NCBI GenBank assembly: GCA_910577785.1 | Contig: CAJTNT010000015.1 | Span: 1-64,000 of the forward strand | Direction of reading: 5' to 3' | Length of the DNA stretch: 64,000 nt | From: an uncultured Lachnospiraceae bacterium | GTDB taxonomy: Bacteria > Bacillota > Clostridia > Lachnospirales > Lachnospiraceae | Shown here: piece by piece, positions 16,484 through 25,110 of the stretch | Layout: each line of letters starts with the position of its first letter | How positions within the stretch are numbered: the first letter of the stretch is position 1 | Program-made: the position numbers and the translations under genes | Notes under the pieces: generated by a model | The model's database searches: none | Seen by the model: only the letters and a program-made list of their open reading frames with translations | Told to the model about the DNA's origin: nothing

Positions 16484-18238
16484 ATGGATGACGTAAGCGG
16501 TATTGATAAGATGCATTATATTGTAGATGGAAATGGAAATTATTACCGTATCAATCGGAAGAACCAGTTGGTGATGGCGAATGGACGGGAAGAGGCAGGC
16601 GTGTTTAGCTATGTGGAAGCCAACCAGAGGATTGGGGGCGGCAGGAAGGCGCATTTTTATTCTGTAATCCCTATTGAGCTACAGGAGGACGGGGAAGGAA
16701 TAGGCCTTAAAGGTGCGGCAGGGGACACGCAGCCTTCCCCAAGGAACGTGCCAGGAGATATGCCGGGGTTCGCGCAGCCGATCCCAGAGAATGTGCCAGG
16801 GGATATGCCGGGGTTTGCGCAGCCTTCCCAAGGGAATGTGCCCTCGGATATGCCAGAGGGCGCGCAGCCAATCCCAGGGCATGTGCAGGGGGATAGGCCA
16901 GGGGGCATGCTGTTTTCTTCTAAGGAAATGAAAACGGGCATACAAGGGAACCTACTCCCACTCCCAGGCACGGGAAATGCCAGCGGCAACGTAGTGCCCA
17001 AAGCTGCGGAACCGCCAAGGGCAGGGCAGGAATTTGCAGTATATGAGACAGATTCCAGGATGTCATTGCCGTATGATATGGGCAGCATGGACTGGGCGGA
17101 ATATATGACGCATTTTTGTTATCTTGTATCCAGCATACGCAATTATCAGGATGAACTCAACCAGGCGCTTTCGGATCTGGATATGCAGATTTGTGACATC
17201 ATGCATTACATAGAGCTTTACCAGGTCGGTGAAGGGCAGAGCGTCTGGATGGTCAGGCTGCTAAAGGAATGCCGGGAGCAGAGGCGGGATGTGAAGGATG
17301 AGATGCTCCGTGTGGAATATTTCCAGCGGGCAATTGGCACAAATGCCAACCTGATCCGAGCCAAAGAAGGCATCAGCCTGATTAAGAAGCTGGAATCCCG
17401 TTTTTACCATCCGAGGCGGCTAAAGGAACTATTTAAGGGCAGCCATCAGAAAACTGCCCGTGCAAATAAGCTGCTGTCTGCGTTAGGGAACAGCAGCTGT
17501 ATGGAAGCGGAAGGCATGCGGCAGGCAGGGGAGGCTATTCTGCTGCCAGAAAAGGCGCAGCCGGAGATTGCCCCATCCCAACAACCAGGGACAGGCGAAG
17601 ATTCTCAGAAAGAAGGATACAATGGCAGGGCAGAAGGAGGATACATCCAGAGGGATGCCAACAATGGCAGAAGAGAAGAGGAAGTTGGCAGGGAGGAAGA
17701 CGGGAATATGGAAAATACGAGGAGAGAGACGATATTTGATGGAAAGGACAATAACTGGCGGGAATTTGCCAGAATGCAGCTGGAATTTTACGCAAACGCC
17801 GGGCAGTATATGCAAAACCTGCAGATTGATTTGGATGAAATTGACGATGAGATTGAGCAGACGCTGCGTGAGATTGAGGAAGCCAACTACAATGTGGCGC
17901 AGGGATACAAAGTATTTAAGCGGCTAAAGGATTTGCGCAATGAGCAAAAGCGGAAACAAAAAGAATGGGAGTGCGTAGGCATCCTGGCAGATGAGTTTGA
18001 CTGTGAGGCAATGGCGGACATTATGGAGTATTGCCTGGAAGAAATAGAGGCAGTGGCAGGCACGGAGCCAGCGGCAGGAAGTAAGGCGGCGTCCCCCAAA
18101 ATAGGGGAAAATAGGGGAGAAAAGGCAGCAGAAGAGGAAGCAATCGAAGAATCCGAGGGAGTAACGGAAGAATCCGAGGGAGTAACAGAACAGTCAGAGG
18201 AAGTGACAGAAGAATCAGAAGAAGTAACAGAAGAGTAG
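16484..18238 (+). CDS. repeat-containing coiled-coil protein, 3' end frameshifted
   Basis: A 584-residue protein of unknown function, started at ATG 16484 behind AAGGGGG; earlier in-frame GTG 16433 and ATG 16463 are possible. The N-terminal 65 residues form a small domain (YIVDGNGNYYRINRKN). Residues about 84-143 are four 15-residue Pro/Gly repeats of the form P-x-P-x-N-V-P-G-D-M-P-G-F-A-Q. Two related helical modules follow, at about 200-320 and 420-530, each starting Trp-x-Glu and containing a Leu/Asp heptad (LDMQICDIM, LDEIDDEIE). The tail is tandem E-S-E-G-V-T-E repeats. No signal peptide or membrane segment is seen. The gene appears to end early through a one-base deletion in a repeat (see the 18233-18327 entry). 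Confidence 0.75.
   Translation: MDDVSGIDKMHYIVDGNGNYYRINRKNQLVMANGREEAGVFSYVEANQRIGGGRKAHFYSVIPIELQEDGEGIGLKGAAGDTQPSPRNVPGDMPGFAQPIPENVPGDMPGFAQPSQGNVPSDMPEGAQPIPGHVQGDRPGGMLFSSKEMKTGIQGNLLPLPGTGNASGNVVPKAAEPPRAGQEFAVYETDSRMSLPYDMGSMDWAEYMTHFCYLVSSIRNYQDELNQALSDLDMQICDIMHYIELYQVGEGQSVWMVRLLKECREQRRDVKDEMLRVEYFQRAIGTNANLIRAKEGISLIKKLESRFYHPRRLKELFKGSHQKTARANKLLSALGNSSCMEAEGMRQAGEAILLPEKAQPEIAPSQQPGTGEDSQKEGYNGRAEGGYIQRDANNGRREEEVGREEDGNMENTRRETIFDGKDNNWREFARMQLEFYANAGQYMQNLQIDLDEIDDEIEQTLREIEEANYNVAQGYKVFKRLKDLRNEQKRKQKEWECVGILADEFDCEAMADIMEYCLEEIEAVAGTEPAAGSKAASPKIGENRGEKAAEEEAIEESEGVTEESEGVTEQSEEVTEESEEVTEE
16733..16912 (+). repeat. four tandem 45-bp repeats inside the coding region
   Basis: Four successive 45-base units encode 15-residue Pro/Gly-rich repeats; the first two are nearly identical at the protein level (NVPGDMPGFAQP shared), the third and fourth have drifted. 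Confidence 0.8.
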
Positions 18239-18327
18239 AAGGAGTAACAGAAGAACCAAAGGAAGTAATGGAAGAATCAGAGGCAGAAGGAGAGGCAGAA
18301 AGCCATATTTTGGAAGAAAAGGGGTAG
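18233..18327 (+). pseudogene. out-of-frame 3' extension of the coiled-coil gene
   Basis: After the TAG at 18236 the repeat continues in another frame: from 18238 GAA GGA GTA ACA GAA GAA, then PKEVMEESEAEGEAESH and a stop at 18325-18327. Comparing GAAGAGTAGAAGGAGTAACA here with the normal unit GAAGAATCAGAAGGAGTAACA shows that loss of one base (TCA to TA) creates the stop. About 29 codons are cut off. It could be a true mutation, a phase-variable site or a sequencing error. Confidence 0.65.
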
Positions 18328-18411
18328 GCAGGGGCTTCGTTGCCGTTTATTATATGATTTAGAGTTTTGCTGCGCAAAAATCGCCCCTCACTCCTGAATC
18401 ATGTTCTAACA

Positions 18412-18433
18412 GAACGCGCAGTTCAGCGCGTTC
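18412..18433. other. 8-bp stem hairpin between genes
   Basis: GAACGCGC-AGTTCA-GCGCGTTC can form an 8-bp GC-rich hairpin. No T-run follows, so it is not a standard intrinsic terminator. It is the main structure in the short gap between the frameshifted tail and the promoter at 18477. Confidence 0.4.
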
Positions 18434-18476
18434 CTGAGCCGTGAATAGTAACAGATTTTTCCCCTCTGTTTGACAA

Positions 18477-18520
18477 GATTTTTAAAAAGCATTGTGAATC
18501 TGGCGATTTTGTGGCATAAT
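18477..18520 (+). promoter_or_regulatory. promoter of the secreted SGNH-like gene, copy 2 of the shared block
   Basis: TTGTGA at 18492-18497, 17-base spacer, CATAAT at 18515-18520 preceded by TTTTGTGG. Spacing and most bases are the same as in the ppa promoter block. Confidence 0.75.
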
Positions 18521-18550
18521 AATAAAAAAAGGAATGCAAAGAAGGGTATT

Positions 18551-20677
18551 ATGAGAAGACTAATGTGTATATTGCTTTCCCTGCTGTTCGTGCTGGGAAG
18601 CGTAGGAGAGGCTAAAATATTTGCAGAAGAAAAGAATAGGATGGAAGCGGAATCCGAGCTGGCAGGGGATGGGGGAAGATTAGAAGCCAGAGCCAAAACA
18701 GAAGAAACGGACAGCGATGGAATCAAGACGGCGAGGGAAGGGAATGGGATTGCATTAGGAGCTGGAGCGGAAAAGACAGGGACTGGATTCGGGAGCGAAA
18801 CAGAGAAGATAGGAATAGGAGCAGAATCTAGCGTTCTGGACAAAGCAGAAAAAACGGAGGGCGGAACAGAATCTGCCGCCGAACCCGAAGCAGAAAAAAT
18901 GGAAAATAGAACAGGCGCTGCCGTGCAGCCTGAAACAGAAAAAATGGAAAATAGAACAGGCGCTGCCGTGCAGCTCGAAGCAGAAAAAACAGAATCCGGG
19001 GCAGAAGATGCAGCTGGGACGGAAGAGAAAAATAGTAAGCCTCAGATCGGGCAGGCAGATGAAAAAGAAGCAGACCTGGAAGCAGCAGGCGCACAGGAGA
19101 TGGATCCGGCGGAGGCCTCTTATCTGGAGGAACTGGCGGAGCCGCAGAAGACGATGCAGGTGCTGATTGTCGGGAACAGCTTCTCGCGCCGTTCATCCGG
19201 CGGGAAAGCGTATGGCGTGGGGAAGACGCTGGAGGAACTGGCGGCGGGGGAAGGGAAGAACCTCAAAGTGACAACGCTGGCGCATGGCAAGGCAAAGTTC
19301 CGTTTTTATGCGGGGATGGACACAAGGCATCTGTTCTACTACAGGGAGCTATTGACGCACCTGTTAAGCCGGGATTGGGATTATATTATTTTTCAGGAGT
19401 GCAGCACTGCGCCGCTTGCGTATTTTGAATCTGCCACTTATCCGGCATTGCAGAGGCTTCTGCAGCTGGTAAGGCTCTATCAGCCCAAGGCAACGCCGCT
19501 TTTGTATATGACGCCAGGCTACAGCAATGGCAAACGGGTCAAGATTGATGGGATCCCAAGGCGGCTTACAACGCGGGAATTCCAGATGTACCTTGCGGCG
19601 GCCTATCAGAAGCTGGAAGATAAGACGGGCGTTGAGGCCGTGCCAGTGGGGATGCATGTGATGCGCGCCAATATACTATACCCGCGGATTCAGACGGTCG
19701 GGCCGGATCTGAAGCATCCTGCCTATGCGGGCTATTATCTGGCGGCATGCGCATTCTATCAGAGGATTTATGGAAATGCGCCGGATCCAAGAAAAGCAGC
19801 ATTGACAGGCTGTGACCTTACAGACAGGCAGCTGTGTCTGCTGGCAGGCTTGACAAGGGATTCCATGCGGGTTTCGCGAAAGGAGCTTGTGCTTGCCGTC
19901 GGCCAGACAGCCCGTCTGTCGGCTGTTTATAACAGCCATATTTCAAAGGTTTTAACCGTTTCTTACAAAAGCCTGAATCCCAAAGTCGCGGCGGTAAACA
20001 CTGCGACAGGGCTTGTCACGGCAAAGGGCGGGGGCAATACGGCAATTATGGCGGCAACGTCAGACGGCCTGCAGGCATTCTGTAATATAACGGTGGCCTG
20101 CGAGGCGCCAGACGGGCTGGAGGCCGTGCCGAAAGGAAAGTCTGGAGGAAGTACGCAGGATGGGAAAATCAAGGTTTCCTGGAAGGCTGTTTCCGGGGCA
20201 AAGACGTATGATGTATACCGTTCAGATTATGCAGGCTGGGGATATCAGCGGATCGGCTCCAGCCGCAAAAATTCCTATCTGGATAAGGCTGTTTCCAGCA
20301 ATAAGGTATATTATTATAAGATTGCGGCAAAGAATGCAAATGCGGACTGTACCAGCCCATTAAGCGCAAGCATCCGATGTATTCTGCTGAAGGCGCCCAA
20401 GCTGAAGGCGAGCCGCGACAGCCAGCAGCATGTAAAATTGGCCTGGAAGAGGAATGCCAAGGCGACAGGCTATGTGGTCTATCGTTCCGACAGGAAGAAA
20501 GGCGGCTATCATAAGATTGCAAAGCTTGCCAATGGAAGGGAAGGCTATATCGACCGGACGGCACAAAAGGGGCAGACGTATTATTATAAAGTGAAGGCAT
20601 TTAAGAGATGGGGCAGCAGGGTCTGCTATGGCATGCAGTCTGAAAGAATCATGGTAAAAGTTCTATCAAACAAATAG
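18551..20677 (+). CDS. secreted protein with DUF4886/SGNH-like, Ig-like and two fibronectin-like domains
   Basis: A 708-residue exported protein from ATG 18551. Residues 1-25 form a signal peptide (RRLMCILLSLLFVLGS). Residues 30-200 are an acidic Ala/Glu/Thr-rich stalk containing 15-residue repeats. Residues about 205-415 form a DUF4886/SGNH-like domain: the IVGNSFS block I with the likely nucleophile Ser, an FQECS segment, and the C-terminal DLKHPAYAGYYLA block with the likely Asp/His pair. A BIG_2-like Ig domain follows (VGQTARLSAVY .. VTAKGGG), then two fibronectin III-like domains (VSWKAVSGAKTYDVYRS and LAWKRNAKATGYVVYRS). No sortase signal is seen. It may act on acylated or glycan substrates at the cell surface; the substrate is unknown. 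The gene has its own promoter and a downstream hairpin. Confidence 0.85.
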   Translation: MRRLMCILLSLLFVLGSVGEAKIFAEEKNRMEAESELAGDGGRLEARAKTEETDSDGIKTAREGNGIALGAGAEKTGTGFGSETEKIGIGAESSVLDKAEKTEGGTESAAEPEAEKMENRTGAAVQPETEKMENRTGAAVQLEAEKTESGAEDAAGTEEKNSKPQIGQADEKEADLEAAGAQEMDPAEASYLEELAEPQKTMQVLIVGNSFSRRSSGGKAYGVGKTLEELAAGEGKNLKVTTLAHGKAKFRFYAGMDTRHLFYYRELLTHLLSRDWDYIIFQECSTAPLAYFESATYPALQRLLQLVRLYQPKATPLLYMTPGYSNGKRVKIDGIPRRLTTREFQMYLAAAYQKLEDKTGVEAVPVGMHVMRANILYPRIQTVGPDLKHPAYAGYYLAACAFYQRIYGNAPDPRKAALTGCDLTDRQLCLLAGLTRDSMRVSRKELVLAVGQTARLSAVYNSHISKVLTVSYKSLNPKVAAVNTATGLVTAKGGGNTAIMAATSDGLQAFCNITVACEAPDGLEAVPKGKSGGSTQDGKIKVSWKAVSGAKTYDVYRSDYAGWGYQRIGSSRKNSYLDKAVSSNKVYYYKIAAKNANADCTSPLSASIRCILLKAPKLKASRDSQQHVKLAWKRNAKATGYVVYRSDRKKGGYHKIAKLANGREGYIDRTAQKGQTYYYKVKAFKRWGSRVCYGMQSERIMVKVLSNK
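18891..18980 (+). repeat. two 45-bp direct repeats in the acidic stalk
   Basis: CAGAAAAAATGGAAAATAGA and the next 19 bases occur identically at 18891 and 18936, a 45-base period encoding E-K-M-E-N-R-T-G-A-A-V-Q. A more diverged copy precedes or follows each unit. Confidence 0.85.
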
Positions 20678-20683
20678 CGGAAC

Positions 20684-20722
20684 GCAACTGGCGGTACAGC
20701 ATAAAGCTGCGCCGCCAGTTGC
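20684..20722 (+). terminator. hairpin after the secreted SGNH-like gene
   Basis: An 11-bp perfect stem GCAACTGGCGG / CCGCCAGTTGC with an inner CAGC/GCTG stem. There is no T-run, so termination would need help; position just after the stop supports a 3'-end role. Confidence 0.5.
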
Positions 20723-20773
20723 CGTCATATTAATGTAATACATCAAAATCCCCATAAAATCTTAACAAAATAT

Positions 20774-20802
20774 TTGCGTTCGTCTATCCCCAATGTTATA
20801 CT
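20774..20802 (+). promoter_or_regulatory. promoter of the hydCBA operon
   Basis: TTGCGT at 20774-20779, 17-base spacer, TATACT at 20797-20802. The transcript would have a leader of about 130 bases containing an imperfect hairpin (AGGCTTATCGG / CCGGTAAGCCT). No regulator site is identified. Confidence 0.6.
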
Positions 20803-20939
20803 GGAAAGGAAACAGGCGAGCGGCTCATTGCGTAAGGCTGTTTTGGCCAGCGTATAGGCTTATCGGTACGGCTGCCGGTAAGCCTCTACACTGTAAATAT
20901 ACCAAAAGCAACCAGACATACGAAGAAGGAGGAGAAAGG

Positions 20940-21443
20940 TTGGAAGCAAAAGAGCAGAAAGTACTGGATGAGATTTTAGAGTCCCACAGTTACGACCCGA
21001 CGGCAGTGATTGCCATTATGCAGGATATCCAGAAGATCTACCGTTACCTGCCGGAAGAGATGCTTTGCTATGTCGCAAGGAAGCTGCATTTGAGCGAGGC
21101 GAAAGTGTATGGGGTGGCGACCTTTTATGAGAATTTCTCCCTTGACCCGAAGGGAAAATATGTCATTAAAATCTGTGATGGGACGGCTTGCCATGTGCGT
21201 AAGTCTACCGCGATCCTGGATGAAATCCGCGGGCTGTTGGGGGTAACCGCCCAGAAGCCTACGACAGACGATATGCTGTTTACGGTAGAGACGGTTTCCT
21301 GCCTGGGAGCCTGCGGCCTGGCGCCGGTCTGTACGGTGAACGATGTGGTGCATGCGGCCATGACCCCGGAAAAGGCAAGGGAGCTGATCCAGGAACTGAA
21401 GGCGGAAGCGGGCGTTGGAGAGGAGGCCAAGGATGAGAATTAA
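20940..21443 (+). CDS. hydC: [2Fe-2S] hydrogenase subunit HydC (NuoE-like)
   Basis: A 167-residue NuoE-family subunit. TTG at 20940 is chosen as start because AAGGAGGAG lies at the right distance and the protein then begins as NuoE proteins do; the longer frame from 20793 lies inside the leader. The N-terminal helical bundle is followed by a thioredoxin-like [2Fe-2S] domain with CDGTAC and CLGACGLAP supplying the four cysteines. In the HydABC complex it passes electrons between HydB flavin and HydA. Its stop overlaps the hydB start. Confidence 0.88.
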   Translation: MEAKEQKVLDEILESHSYDPTAVIAIMQDIQKIYRYLPEEMLCYVARKLHLSEAKVYGVATFYENFSLDPKGKYVIKICDGTACHVRKSTAILDEIRGLLGVTAQKPTTDDMLFTVETVSCLGACGLAPVCTVNDVVHAAMTPEKARELIQELKAEAGVGEEAKDEN

Positions 21444-23322
21444 TACAAGGGAAGAGCTGGAACGGAGGAGAAAAGAGTATGCCAATTCCTTGAAGACCCA
21501 GCGGAAGCAGATCTTGATCTGTGCCGGCACGGGATGCGTGGCCGGGGGATCTTTGAATATCTATGCCAAAATGCAGGAAATCCTGATTGCCAGAGGCATC
21601 AAGTGTTCCCTGGTGCTGGAGAAAGAACCCCATGATACCAGTATCGGCCTCAAGAAATCCGGCTGCCATGGCTTCTGTGAGATGGGGCCGCTGCTGCGGA
21701 TTGAACCGGAAGGGATTTTGTATATCAAAGTCAAGGCAGAGGACTGCGAGGAGATTATCGAAGAGAGCATTGTCAATGACAGGATTATTGACCGGCTGGT
21801 CTACCATGACCAGGAAGGTAAGGCCTATGAGCGGCAGGAGGACATTCCTTTCTATAAGCAGCAGACCCGTGTGGCTCTGGAGGACTGCGGCCGTATCAAT
21901 GCCGAGTCGATTAAGGAATACATAGCCGTAGGCGGTTACAGCGCCGTAGCCAAGGCGCTGTTCGACATGACGCCGCAGCAGATTGTAGACGAGGTTTCCG
22001 AGGCTTCCCTGCGCGGGCGCGGAGGCGGCGGCTTCCCGACCGGGCGCAAGTGGCAGCAGGTGCTGGATCAGCAGCAGGAGGTGAAATACATTGTCTGCAA
22101 CGGGGATGAAGGCGACCCTGGGGCTTTTATGGATCGCAGCATGATGGAGGGCGACCCGCACCGTGTAATTGAAGGAATGCTGATTGCGGGCATTGCCACC
22201 GGGGCACACTATGGCTATATCTATGTGCGCGCGGAATACCCGCTGGCGGTGGAACGCCTGCAGACGGCCATCCGCAAGGCCACGGAAAAAGGCCTTCTGG
22301 GCAAGAATATCTTAAACTCTGGCTTTGACTTTGACTTGAGGATCAGCCAGGGGGCAGGCGCCTTTGTCTGTGGGGAAGGCTCCGCGCTGACGGCTTCCAT
22401 TGAAGGGAACCGGGGCATGCCGCGGGTAAAGCCGCCCCGTACCGTGGAGAAGGGCCTGTTTGAGAAGCCGACCGTTTTGAATAATGTGGAGACATACTGC
22501 AACGTACCGCCGATTATCAGCAAAGGCGCCGCATGGTACAAGACCTTAGGGCCGGATAAGAACCATGGCACGAAAGCGTTTGCCTTAACCGGCAACGTCA
22601 GGAACACAGGCCTGATTGAAGTGCCGATGGGAACCCCCTTGCGGAAGGTTATTTTTGACATTGGCGGCGGCGTAAAGGGCGGCGAGTTTAAGGCGGTGCA
22701 GATTGGCGGGCCGTCCGGCGGATGCCTCTGCATCAACCCCACGGAAGACCATCTGGACCTGCATCTGGATTTTGACTCCCTCAAGAAGGTGGGCGCCATG
22801 ATTGGCAGCGGCGGCCTGGTGGTGATGAATGACAAGAGCTGTATGGTGGAAGTGGCTAGGTTCTTTATGAACTTCACCCAGAATGAGTCCTGCGGGAAAT
22901 GCATCCCCTGCCGGGAAGGCACGAAACGGATGCTGGAGCTTTTGAACGATATCTGTGAGGGCAGGGGGACGCTGGGGCACATCACGATGCTGGAGGAGCT
23001 GGCGGAGACGATTTCCGCAACGGCCCTGTGCGGCCTGGGAAAGACGGCAGCCTCCCCTGTGGTAAGCACGATGAAGTATTTCCGGGAGGAGTACCTGGCG
23101 CATGTGGTGGACAAGAAATGCCCGGCGGGGCAATGCAAGGCCTTAGTGACGCTTCGGATCGACCCAGAACTGTGCAAGGGCTGCAGCAAGTGCGCAAGGG
23201 TCTGTCCAGTGGGCGCAATTACCGGCGAGCTTAAGAAACCATTTACCATTGACCCGGCAAAATGCATTAAGTGCGGGGCCTGCAAGGAAGGCTGTAATTT
23301 CCATGCAGTAATTGAAGCGTAG
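21433..23322 (+). CDS. hydB: NADH-binding hydrogenase subunit HydB (NuoF-like)
   Basis: A 629-residue flavoprotein subunit. From the N-terminus: a thioredoxin-like [2Fe-2S] domain (about 25-110, CAGTGC and CHGFC), the NADH/FMN-binding NuoF core with GRGGGGFPTGRKW at about 196-208 and CNGDEGDPGAF, a SLBB domain, the NuoF [4Fe-4S] site CGKCIPCREGT at about 487, and a C-terminal ferredoxin with two [4Fe-4S] motifs (CKGCSKCARVC, CIKCGACKEGC). This architecture is that of HydB in electron-bifurcating hydrogenases, where NADH and reduced ferredoxin are oxidised together to make H2, or the reverse. ATG 21433 overlaps the end of hydC. Confidence 0.92.
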   Translation: MRINTREELERRRKEYANSLKTQRKQILICAGTGCVAGGSLNIYAKMQEILIARGIKCSLVLEKEPHDTSIGLKKSGCHGFCEMGPLLRIEPEGILYIKVKAEDCEEIIEESIVNDRIIDRLVYHDQEGKAYERQEDIPFYKQQTRVALEDCGRINAESIKEYIAVGGYSAVAKALFDMTPQQIVDEVSEASLRGRGGGGFPTGRKWQQVLDQQQEVKYIVCNGDEGDPGAFMDRSMMEGDPHRVIEGMLIAGIATGAHYGYIYVRAEYPLAVERLQTAIRKATEKGLLGKNILNSGFDFDLRISQGAGAFVCGEGSALTASIEGNRGMPRVKPPRTVEKGLFEKPTVLNNVETYCNVPPIISKGAAWYKTLGPDKNHGTKAFALTGNVRNTGLIEVPMGTPLRKVIFDIGGGVKGGEFKAVQIGGPSGGCLCINPTEDHLDLHLDFDSLKKVGAMIGSGGLVVMNDKSCMVEVARFFMNFTQNESCGKCIPCREGTKRMLELLNDICEGRGTLGHITMLEELAETISATALCGLGKTAASPVVSTMKYFREEYLAHVVDKKCPAGQCKALVTLRIDPELCKGCSKCARVCPVGAITGELKKPFTIDPAKCIKCGACKEGCNFHAVIEA

Positions 23323-23335
23323 GAGGGTGGCTGAC

Positions 23336-25033
23336 ATGAAAAAATATATGATAATTGACGGCGAGCACGTAGAGTTCACCGATGAGAAAAATATTCTTGC
23401 AGTCATTCGCAAGGCAGGAATTATTTTACCAACCTTTTGTTATTATTCCGATCTGTCCATCTACGGCGCCTGCCGTATGTGTGTGGTGGAGGACAAATGG
23501 GGCGGCATCATTGCTTCCTGCTCCACGCCCCCCAAGGATGGGATGGAGATCCGTACCAATACCCCGCAGCTGTATTACCATAGGAAGCGTATCTTAGAGC
23601 TGCTGCTGGCGGCCCATTGCCGTGACTGCACTACCTGCGAGAAAAATGGGAAATGCAAGCTGCAGGAACTGGCGTCCCGCTTTGGCATCCCAGGCGTACG
23701 CTTTGAGAACACAAACCCTATCCGCCCCATGGACACCTCATCGAAGTCCATTGTGCGCAACCCCAACAAATGCATTTTATGCGGGGACTGTGTCCGGGTC
23801 TGCAGTGAAATCCAGCATGTAGGCGCGATTGATTTTGCCCACCGCGGCTCGAAGATGGAGATTTCCACGGCTTTTGGCAGGGATATCGCTGACACCAACT
23901 GCGTTAGCTGCGGGCAATGCGCGGCCGTCTGCCCTACGGGCGCGATTACGGTCAAGCAGGATACCCATGACGTCTGGGAGGCCATCCACAACCCCAAGAA
24001 ACGGGTGGTGGTGCAGATTGCCCCGGCCGTGCGCGTGGCAGTAGGGGAAGCCTATGGCTATGGCCCGGGCGAGAATACGATCGGCAAGCTGGTGGCCTCC
24101 CTGCGCAGGCTTGGCGTGGACGCTATTTTTGACACGGCCTTAGGGGCGGATCTGACGATTATCGAAGAGGCGGAGGAATTGCTGGAGTCCCTGGAAGAGG
24201 AAGAACGGAAATATCCCTTATTCACCTCCTGCTGCCCGGCCTGGATCCGGTTTGTGGAGACCCAGTACCCGCATCTGATGCCCTATGTGTCCACGGCCAA
24301 ATCGCCGATGCAGATGTTTGGGGCAGTGATTAAGGAATACTATAAGAAACAGGATAAAAAGGAAGGCGTAGAGACGGTGTCCGTGGCCATTATGCCCTGC
24401 ACGGCCAAAAAGTTCGAAGCCTCAAGGAAGGAGTTCCAGCGCAGGGGCATCCCGGATATTGACTATGTCCTGACCTCGTCGGAGATTATTACCATGCTCC
24501 AAGAGATTGGGATCCGTTTCGACCGCTTAGAGCCAGAGGCCTATGACATGCCGTTTTCCATTTATTCTGGCGCGGGCGTTATCTTCGGCGCTACCGGCGG
24601 CGTGACCGAGGCTGCCGTACGGCGCGTGGTAGAGGATAAGAGCCCGAAAGCGCTCAAAGATATTGAATTTATCGGCCTGCGCGGGATGGAGGGCGTGAAA
24701 ATAAGCGAGCTTCCCTATCAGGGCAGGACGCTGCGGATTGCCGTGGTCAGCGGGCTGGGGAATGCCGACAGGCTGCTGCAGAAAATTGAGAGCGGGGAAG
24801 AGCATTTCGACTTTGTGGAAGTCATGGCCTGCGCCGGCGGCTGCGTGGCCGGAGCCGGGCAGCCCTTTGCGCGCTCCACGGAGAAGCGCCTGCGCGCGGA
24901 AGGCCTTTACAAGACAGACAAGGCGCTGCAGATTAAGCGGAGCGAGGAGAACCCCTTAGTAGAGACGCTTTACAATGACTTGCTGAAAAACCGTGAGCAT
25001 GCGCTGCTGCATGTGAAGTATGGAAAGAAATAG
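23336..25033 (+). CDS. hydA: [FeFe] hydrogenase catalytic subunit HydA
   Basis: A 565-residue catalytic subunit from ATG 23336 behind AGGAGGG. It has an N-terminal [2Fe-2S] domain (CYYSDLSIYGACRMC), a His-Cys3 [4Fe-4S] site (HCRDCTTCEKNGKC), two ferredoxin clusters (CILCGDCVRVC, CVSCGQCAAVC), and the H-cluster domain. The H-cluster motifs are TSCCPAW at about residue 297, MPCTAKK at about 353 and MACAGGCVAGAGQP at about 497. The first and third differ slightly from the textbook TSCSPGW and MACPGGC forms. It reduces protons or oxidises H2, working with HydB and HydC to recycle NADH and ferredoxin during fermentation. A terminator follows. Confidence 0.92.
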   Translation: MKKYMIIDGEHVEFTDEKNILAVIRKAGIILPTFCYYSDLSIYGACRMCVVEDKWGGIIASCSTPPKDGMEIRTNTPQLYYHRKRILELLLAAHCRDCTTCEKNGKCKLQELASRFGIPGVRFENTNPIRPMDTSSKSIVRNPNKCILCGDCVRVCSEIQHVGAIDFAHRGSKMEISTAFGRDIADTNCVSCGQCAAVCPTGAITVKQDTHDVWEAIHNPKKRVVVQIAPAVRVAVGEAYGYGPGENTIGKLVASLRRLGVDAIFDTALGADLTIIEEAEELLESLEEEERKYPLFTSCCPAWIRFVETQYPHLMPYVSTAKSPMQMFGAVIKEYYKKQDKKEGVETVSVAIMPCTAKKFEASRKEFQRRGIPDIDYVLTSSEIITMLQEIGIRFDRLEPEAYDMPFSIYSGAGVIFGATGGVTEAAVRRVVEDKSPKALKDIEFIGLRGMEGVKISELPYQGRTLRIAVVSGLGNADRLLQKIESGEEHFDFVEVMACAGGCVAGAGQPFARSTEKRLRAEGLYKTDKALQIKRSEENPLVETLYNDLLKNREHALLHVKYGKK

Positions 25034-25110
25034 CAGCGGGCGGGGGCATGGCTTGCCCAAACCAGCTGCGATTGCGTATGAAAGCTTATATTGTGAATCC
25101 ATAAGAGCCG

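Noticed and set aside
16733-16912. Possible CRISPR-like repeat array
   Set aside because: The 45-bp units are contiguous without spacers and keep a coding frame, so they are protein repeats.
20755-20780. Rex redox-repressor site ahead of hydCBA
   Set aside because: Only a TTAACAAAAT half-site is present; the second half of the palindrome is missing.
21280-23285. 309- and 354-residue minus-strand frames over hydB
   Set aside because: Shadows of the highly conserved hydB reading frame; no start signals.
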